NCBI GenBank assembly: GCA_017302075.1 | Contig: JAFLEB010000003.1 | Span: forward strand, 1 to 55,603 | Origin: Lysobacterales bacterium | Lineage (GTDB): Bacteria; Pseudomonadota; Gammaproteobacteria; Xanthomonadales; Xanthomonadaceae | Length of the DNA stretch: 55,603 nucleotides | Direction of reading: 5' to 3' | In this document: in pieces, positions 51,470-55,603 of the stretch | How the letters are laid out: every line of letters begins with the position of its first letter | Position numbering within the stretch: position 1 is the stretch's first letter | Translations under genes and position numbers: made by a program | Notes under the pieces: model-generated | What the model was told of the DNA's origin: nothing | Databases searched by the model: none | What the model saw: only the letters and a program-made list of their open reading frames with translations

Positions 51470-52213
51470 ATGGTCGCCCGCTTCCCCGCCCCCGCCGTGC
51501 CCTTGGAGCGCCTGGACGAGACCCTGCGTGCGCAGGGCTATGCGGTGCTGCAGCCCGATGCGCTGGCCGCGCTGGCCGGTGTCGCGGTCGGGGATTTCGA
51601 TGGCCTGGCGCCCGGCTGGGACGACCTGCCGCCGGACGCGCACCTCAAGGACGGCGGGCGTTACCGCCGCCGCCGCCACGGCTCGTTCATCGTCGAAGGC
51701 GGCGCGTTGCGCCAGGTCCCGCACCGGCGCCATTGGCAGCCGGTCGAGTACAACGCCCTGCATGGGGGGATGGACCGCTGGTTCGCCCCGCTGGAGCCCG
51801 CGCTGGTCGACGACCCCGCCTTCGCCAGGCTGGTCCTCGGCATCGCCGCGGCCTGCAGCCGGCAGCGCCAGGTGGCGCGCTGGCATGTCGAGGTCCACCA
51901 GTTCCGCATCGACACCACCGACGGCCTCGGCCGCCCGACGCCCGAGGGCGCGCATCGCGATGGCGTCGATTTCGTCGCGGTGGTGCTGCTGACCCGCCAC
52001 CGCATCAAGGGCGGGGAAACCCGGGTATTCGAGGCTGACGGCCCCCAAGGGCAGCGCTTCACCCTGGAGGCGCCGTGGTCGCTGATGCTGATGGACGATG
52101 CGCGGGTGATCCACGAATCCACCCCGATCCAGCCGGTGGATGCCGGGGGCGGCCATCGCGACACCCTGGTGCTGACGTTCCGCGAGCAGGGGTTCCTCGG
52201 CGACGACGCATGA
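51470..52213 (+). CDS. 2-oxoglutarate/Fe(II) dioxygenase family protein
   Basis: A 247-residue protein of the 2OG-Fe dioxygenase family. The double-stranded beta-helix residues are visible: EVHQFRID, EGAHRDGVDFVAVVLL (H-x-D iron ligands) and ESTPIQPV preceded by DDARVIHE (distal His), with RDTLVLTF (Arg for 2-oxoglutarate). Members hydroxylate amino acids or related compounds; the substrate cannot be told. The start at 51470 follows GGAG 7 bases upstream; an upstream in-frame ATG is less good. It is the first chromosomal-type gene right of the island. Confidence 0.85.
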   Translation: MVARFPAPAVPLERLDETLRAQGYAVLQPDALAALAGVAVGDFDGLAPGWDDLPPDAHLKDGGRYRRRRHGSFIVEGGALRQVPHRRHWQPVEYNALHGGMDRWFAPLEPALVDDPAFARLVLGIAAACSRQRQVARWHVEVHQFRIDTTDGLGRPTPEGAHRDGVDFVAVVLLTRHRIKGGETRVFEADGPQGQRFTLEAPWSLMLMDDARVIHESTPIQPVDAGGGHRDTLVLTFREQGFLGDDA

Positions 52214-52304
52214 GGCGCGGGATCGCGGCGCTGCGATCGGCGCAGCCCGCCGCGGCTATCGTTACAATTGCAACTAACGAAATTCGCTAGGACACGAGGT
52301 CGCC

Positions 52305-53294
52305 ATGAAGCTGGGTTCTCTCAAGGAAGGCGGGCGCGACGGCACCCTGGTCGTGGTCTCGCGCGACCTGGCCAGGGCGGTCCGCGCCACCGGCATCGCA
52401 CCCACCCTGCAGCGCGCGCTGGAGGACTGGGAGAACGCCGCGCCGCGCCTGAACGCGTTGTCCGACGCCCTCCACGACGGCAGCGCGGACGGCGTCTTCG
52501 ACCTCGACATGCATGCGCTCGCCGCGCCGTTGCCGCGCGCCTACGAGTTCGTCGACGGCAGCGCCTACCTGCCGCACGTGGCGCGGGTGCGCCGCGCCCG
52601 CGGTGCCGAGGTGCCCGACAGCTTCTACACCGATCCGCTGATGTACCAGGCGGTCAGCGCCGGCTTCTACGGCCCGCGCGACCCGGTGAAGGTGGCCAGC
52701 GAGGACTACGGCATCGACCTCGAGGCGGAGATCGTGATCGTCACCGACGACGTGCCGATGGGCGCCACCGCGGCGCAGGCCGCGGCGCATATCCAGCTGG
52801 TCGGGCTGGTCAACGACGTGTCGCTGCGCAACCTGATCCCGGCGGAGCTGGCGAAGGGCTTCGGCTTCCTGCAGAGCAAGCCGCGCAGCGCCCTCAGCCC
52901 GGTGTTCGTCACCCCGGACGAGCTGGGCGAGGCGTGGCAGGGCAACAAGCTGCACCTGCCGCTGCTGACCCATGTCAACGGCAAGTGGTTCGGCGCGCCG
53001 GAAGCCGGCGTGGACATGCAGTTCGACTTCGCCCAGCTGGTGGCGCACGCGGCGAAGACGCGGCCGCTGTCGGCCGGCACCATCGTCGGCTCCGGCACGG
53101 TGGCCAACGAGGACACCGCGCTCGGCGCCTCCTGCTTCGCCGAGCAGCGCACGGTCGAGACCCTGCGCGACGGCAAGCCCAGCACGCCGTTCATGGGCTT
53201 CGGCGACGTGGTCCGCATCGAAGTGCTGGACCGCGACGGCAACAGCATCTTCGGCGCGATCGAACAGCGTATCGAGCCCCAGTCGGGAGTCTGA
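52305..53294 (+). CDS. Fumarylacetoacetate hydrolase family protein
   Basis: A 329-residue enzyme of the fumarylacetoacetase family, which splits fumarylacetoacetate to fumarate and acetoacetate in tyrosine degradation. Features are MKLGSLKEGGRDGTLVVVSRDL, FVDGSAYLPHVARVRRARG, the metal-binding ligands DLEAEIVIVTDDV, and GTIVGSGTVANEDTALGASC near the end with FMGFGDVVRIEV. A maleylacetoacetate isomerase gene follows, which supports the tyrosine/homogentisate pathway. Core metabolism rather than island content. Confidence 0.92.
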   Translation: MKLGSLKEGGRDGTLVVVSRDLARAVRATGIAPTLQRALEDWENAAPRLNALSDALHDGSADGVFDLDMHALAAPLPRAYEFVDGSAYLPHVARVRRARGAEVPDSFYTDPLMYQAVSAGFYGPRDPVKVASEDYGIDLEAEIVIVTDDVPMGATAAQAAAHIQLVGLVNDVSLRNLIPAELAKGFGFLQSKPRSALSPVFVTPDELGEAWQGNKLHLPLLTHVNGKWFGAPEAGVDMQFDFAQLVAHAAKTRPLSAGTIVGSGTVANEDTALGASCFAEQRTVETLRDGKPSTPFMGFGDVVRIEVLDRDGNSIFGAIEQRIEPQSGV

Positions 53295-53383
53295 AACGAC
53301 CGGCTGTCGCCGGGTTGGCGGCGGCCACTTCACGCCACCCCTGCGCGCCGGATATCGTGGGGTGGCAGACCATCGGGGACGCC

Positions 53384-54049
53384 ATGGCTGAAGTGCTGCA
53401 GTTGTATTCCTATTGGCGCTCGAGCGCCGCGTACCGCGTGCGCATCGGCCTGAACCTGAAGGGCCTCGCCTACGACCTCGTGCCGGTCCACCTGTTGCGC
53501 GACGGCGGCGAACAGCATGCGGCTGAGTACCGCGCGGTGAATCCGCAAGAACTCGTCCCGGTCCTGGCGCATGGCCACCGGCGGCTGGGCCAGTCGCTGG
53601 CCATCCTCGAGTACCTGGACGAAGTCTGGCCCTCGCCCTCGCTGCTCCCGGGAACCGCGCGTGCGCGTGCGCGGGTACGCGCCCTCGCCCTGCTGGTGGC
53701 CTGCGACGTGCATCCGCTCAACAACCTGCGCGTGCTGCAGTACCTGGAACACGAGTGGGCGGTGCCGCAGCCCGAGCGCGACGAATGGGTGAAGCACTGG
53801 ATCGTCCGCGGTTTCGACGCGGCCGAGGCGATGCTGGCCGGCCATCCGTCGACGGGCACGTATTGCGAAGGCGACACGCCGGGCCTCGCCGATTGCTGCC
53901 TGGTGCCGCAGGTCTACAACGCCCGCCGCTTCGGCGTCGACATGGCCGCGTATCCGACCCTGTCGCGCATCGAGGCCGCCTGCCTGTCGCTGCCGGCGTT
54001 CGAGGCCGCACGCCCCGAGCGCCAGCCGGATGCGCCGACGCCGACGTGA
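53384..54049 (+). CDS. maiA: Maleylacetoacetate isomerase (zeta-class GST)
   Basis: A 221-residue glutathione-dependent isomerase that converts maleylacetoacetate to fumarylacetoacetate, the step before the enzyme encoded upstream. The zeta-class signature SYWRSSAAYRVRIGLNLKGL and the loop NPQELVPVL are clear, followed by the helical C-terminal domain (DVHPLNNLRVLQYL). The start at 53384 gives the usual MAEVLQLYSYWRSS N-terminus; the frame is open far upstream but that part overlaps the hydrolase gene. Same strand and about 90 bases after it, so probably one operon. Confidence 0.94.
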   Translation: MAEVLQLYSYWRSSAAYRVRIGLNLKGLAYDLVPVHLLRDGGEQHAAEYRAVNPQELVPVLAHGHRRLGQSLAILEYLDEVWPSPSLLPGTARARARVRALALLVACDVHPLNNLRVLQYLEHEWAVPQPERDEWVKHWIVRGFDAAEAMLAGHPSTGTYCEGDTPGLADCCLVPQVYNARRFGVDMAAYPTLSRIEAACLSLPAFEAARPERQPDAPTPT

Positions 54050-54073
54050 CCGCCGCGCGCGTCGGCGCGCCGG

Positions 54074-55180
54074 TCAGTGGGCGGCGAACACGTCCGCGTA
54101 GGGGTCGTGCTCGCCGGTGGCGCCTTCCGACAACCGGAACTTCAGCGCCAGCCCGTCGCGCGAGTCGGCGGCCTTGAGCGCCTCCTCCATGTCGATCCGG
54201 CCTTCCTTGTAGAGCCGGAACAGGCATTGGTCGAAGCTCTGCATGCCTTCCTGCAGCGACTCTTCCATCGCCGTCTTCACTTCGTGCACCTGGCCGCGAC
54301 GCAGCAGGTCGCGGATCATCGGCGTGTTGATCAGGACTTCGGTGGCCGGCAGGCGGCGCCCGTCGACGCCCACGACCAGGCGTTGCGACACAACCGCCTT
54401 CAGGTTCAGCGCCAGGTTCATCAGCACGTTCTTGTGCGCGCCCTCGGGGAAGAAGTTGAGGATGCGCTCGATGGTCTGGTCGGCGTTGTTCGAGTGCAGG
54501 GTGGCCAGGCAGATGTGGCCGGTTTCGGCGAACGCGATCGCCGCCTCCATCGTCGCGGAATCGCGGATCTCGCCGATCAGGATGACGTCCGGCGCCTCGC
54601 GCATCGCGTTCTTCAGCGCGGCATGGAAGCTGTGGGTGTCCAGCCCGACCTCGCGCTGGTTGACGATCGACCGCTTGTGCCGGTGCAGGTACTCGATCGG
54701 GTCCTCGATGGTGAGGATGTGGCCGGTGGTGGTGCTGTTGCGATGGTCGATCATCGAGGCGAGGGTGGTGGACTTGCCCGCGCCGGTGGAGCCCACGATC
54801 AGCACCAGGCCGCGTGGCGCCATGATGATGTCCTTCAGCACCTGCGGCAGTTGCAGTTCCTCGATGCTCGGGATGTCGCTGCGGATCGCGCGGATCACCA
54901 CGCCCACCTCGCCGCGCTGCTGGAACACGTTCACGCGGAAACGGCCGGAGTTCGGCACCGCCATCGCCATGTTCAGTTCGAGTTCCCGCTCGAATTCGGC
55001 GATCTGGGCTTCGTTCATCAGCGAATACGCGATCTTCTTCGCCATCCCGGCCGGCAGCGGCGCGCTGCCGAGCGGGATCAGTTCGCCTTCGACCTTGATG
55101 TTCACCGGCGCGCCGGAAGTCAGGAACATGTCCGAGGCGTTCTTCTCCGCCATCAGCTTCAGGAAATAGCCGATATCCAT
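54074..55180 (-). CDS. pilU: Type IV pilus retraction ATPase PilU
   Basis: A 368-residue PilT/PilU-family ATPase, which powers retraction of type IV pili together with PilT at the inner-membrane motor. Seen are MDIGYFLKLMAEKNASDMFLT, the Asp and His boxes, Walker A LIVGSTGAGKST, GEIRDSATMEAAIAFAETGH and a C-terminal extension of the PilU type. The start at 55180 is chosen for the conserved N-terminus; the open frame to 55528 lies in another gene. It converges on maiA. Confidence 0.92.
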   Translation of the reverse strand: MDIGYFLKLMAEKNASDMFLTSGAPVNIKVEGELIPLGSAPLPAGMAKKIAYSLMNEAQIAEFERELELNMAMAVPNSGRFRVNVFQQRGEVGVVIRAIRSDIPSIEELQLPQVLKDIIMAPRGLVLIVGSTGAGKSTTLASMIDHRNSTTTGHILTIEDPIEYLHRHKRSIVNQREVGLDTHSFHAALKNAMREAPDVILIGEIRDSATMEAAIAFAETGHICLATLHSNNADQTIERILNFFPEGAHKNVLMNLALNLKAVVSQRLVVGVDGRRLPATEVLINTPMIRDLLRRGQVHEVKTAMEESLQEGMQSFDQCLFRLYKEGRIDMEEALKAADSRDGLALKFRLSEGATGEHDPYADVFAAH

Positions 55181-55272
55181 CACGTGATTCCCTGGTCGTG
55201 GCCGACGATTTGCGAAGGCGTCGCCGGCTTCCCACAATGACCGCGTCCCTGGATCACGACGCAAGGTCCCCA

Positions 55273-55603
55273 ATGCGCCCAAGCTTCGCACACTTCGGTT
55301 CGACCCGGCACGCACTCGCCTGCGGCCTTGCGATGGCCTTCGCACTTGCAGGTTGCGCCAGCCTGCCGCCGCCGACCGCGGAACTCGATGCCGCGCAACA
55401 GGCCGTGGCGCGTGCGCAGGATGCCGATGCCGACCAATACGCCGCGGCGGACATTGCCCGTGCGCGGGAGGGGTTGGAGCAAGCGCAGGCCGCCATGGCG
55501 CGTGGCCGCGAGGATGAGGCCCGTGCATCGGCGCTGGCCGCGACCGCCGACGCGGACCTTGCGCGCGTGCGCAGCGCCGCCACCCGCACGGACGCCGACC
55601 GCC
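55273..55603 (+). CDS. DUF4398 lipoprotein, N-terminal part
   Basis: The gene runs off the right end; about 110 residues are visible. A lipoprotein signal (LACGLAMAFALAGC) is followed by Ala/Asp/Arg-rich helical heptads (AELDAAQQAVARAQDADADQYAAADIARAREGLEQAQ, broken here for space into a repeating helix pattern) typical of DUF4398 proteins, which often precede an OmpA-like domain gene or fusion. The ATG at 55273 gives the signal directly and follows AAGG; an in-frame ATG at 55237 is an alternative. It is divergent from pilU. Confidence 0.75.
   Translation, partial: MRPSFAHFGSTRHALACGLAMAFALAGCASLPPPTAELDAAQQAVARAQDADADQYAAADIARAREGLEQAQAAMARGREDEARASALAATADADLARVRSAATRTDADR

Overview
GC-rich DNA from a gammaproteobacterium, most likely Xanthomonadaceae (Lysobacter/Luteimonas/Stenotrophomonas relatives). 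A copL gene ahead of copAB is characteristic of that group, and the right end (fumarylacetoacetate hydrolase, maleylacetoacetate isomerase, pilU) looks like ordinary chromosome. Everything left of about 51.4 kb reads as a large composite accessory island.

Layout. (A) 1-1816 (+): 3' end of an HME-RND efflux pump gene, a PII-like gene and a CDF exporter. (B) 1942-5865 (-): MerR/CueR-type regulator, Cu P1B-ATPase with YHS and heavy-metal-binding domains, EF-hand protein and membrane DUF305 protein; a MerR-type promoter lies in front, with a divergent DUF305 lipoprotein at 6050. (C) 6552-11942 (-): copL-copA-copB-cytochrome c-NTF2-like-DUF411 periplasmic copper operon. (D) 12095-13372 (+): a possible circularly permuted ATP-grasp enzyme. 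(E) 13404-26601 (-): a MerR-type promoter with a perfect 9-bp inverted repeat and 19-bp spacer, followed by eleven closely packed genes, mostly with 4-bp start/stop overlaps: MerD/MerR-like regulator, DUF2933, methyltransferase-like protein, CPD-motif P1B-ATPase, beta-CASP RNase, AMP-phosphorylase-type enzyme, PRPP-synthetase-like, phosphoketolase-like, small membrane protein, AarF/UbiB kinase, acetate kinase. (F) 26716-33260 (-): cusCBA-type Cu/Ag efflux with a small secreted protein in front. (G) 33338-39656: truncated umuC, DUF3987 gene, AlpA-type regulator, YagK/YfjJ (inovirus Gp2-like) protein beside a long hairpin, and unknown cargo of lower GC. (H) 39895-43790 (+): integrative-element recombination module (DUF932, YqaJ exonuclease, Cys-rich RDF-like protein, membrane protein, short RadC). 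(I) 43910-51093 (-): type I restriction-modification hsdR-hsdM-hsdS plus a GHKL ATPase/PD-(D/E)XK protein. (J) 51395 to the end: chromosomal core.

How it works together. Cytoplasmic Cu(I) would be exported by the P1B-ATPases, oxidised or bound in the periplasm by CopA/CopB/CopL and His/Met-rich proteins, and expelled by CusCBA; the first genes suggest divalent-metal efflux. The most unusual part is region E, where a metal-type regulator appears to drive a set of enzymes that could break RNA to nucleotides, release ribose phosphates by phosphorolysis, and end in acetyl phosphate and ATP through acetate kinase. That route is inference from gene content; the phosphoketolase-like member departs strongly from the canonical motifs. 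No integrase, tRNA, rRNA or CRISPR array was recognised.
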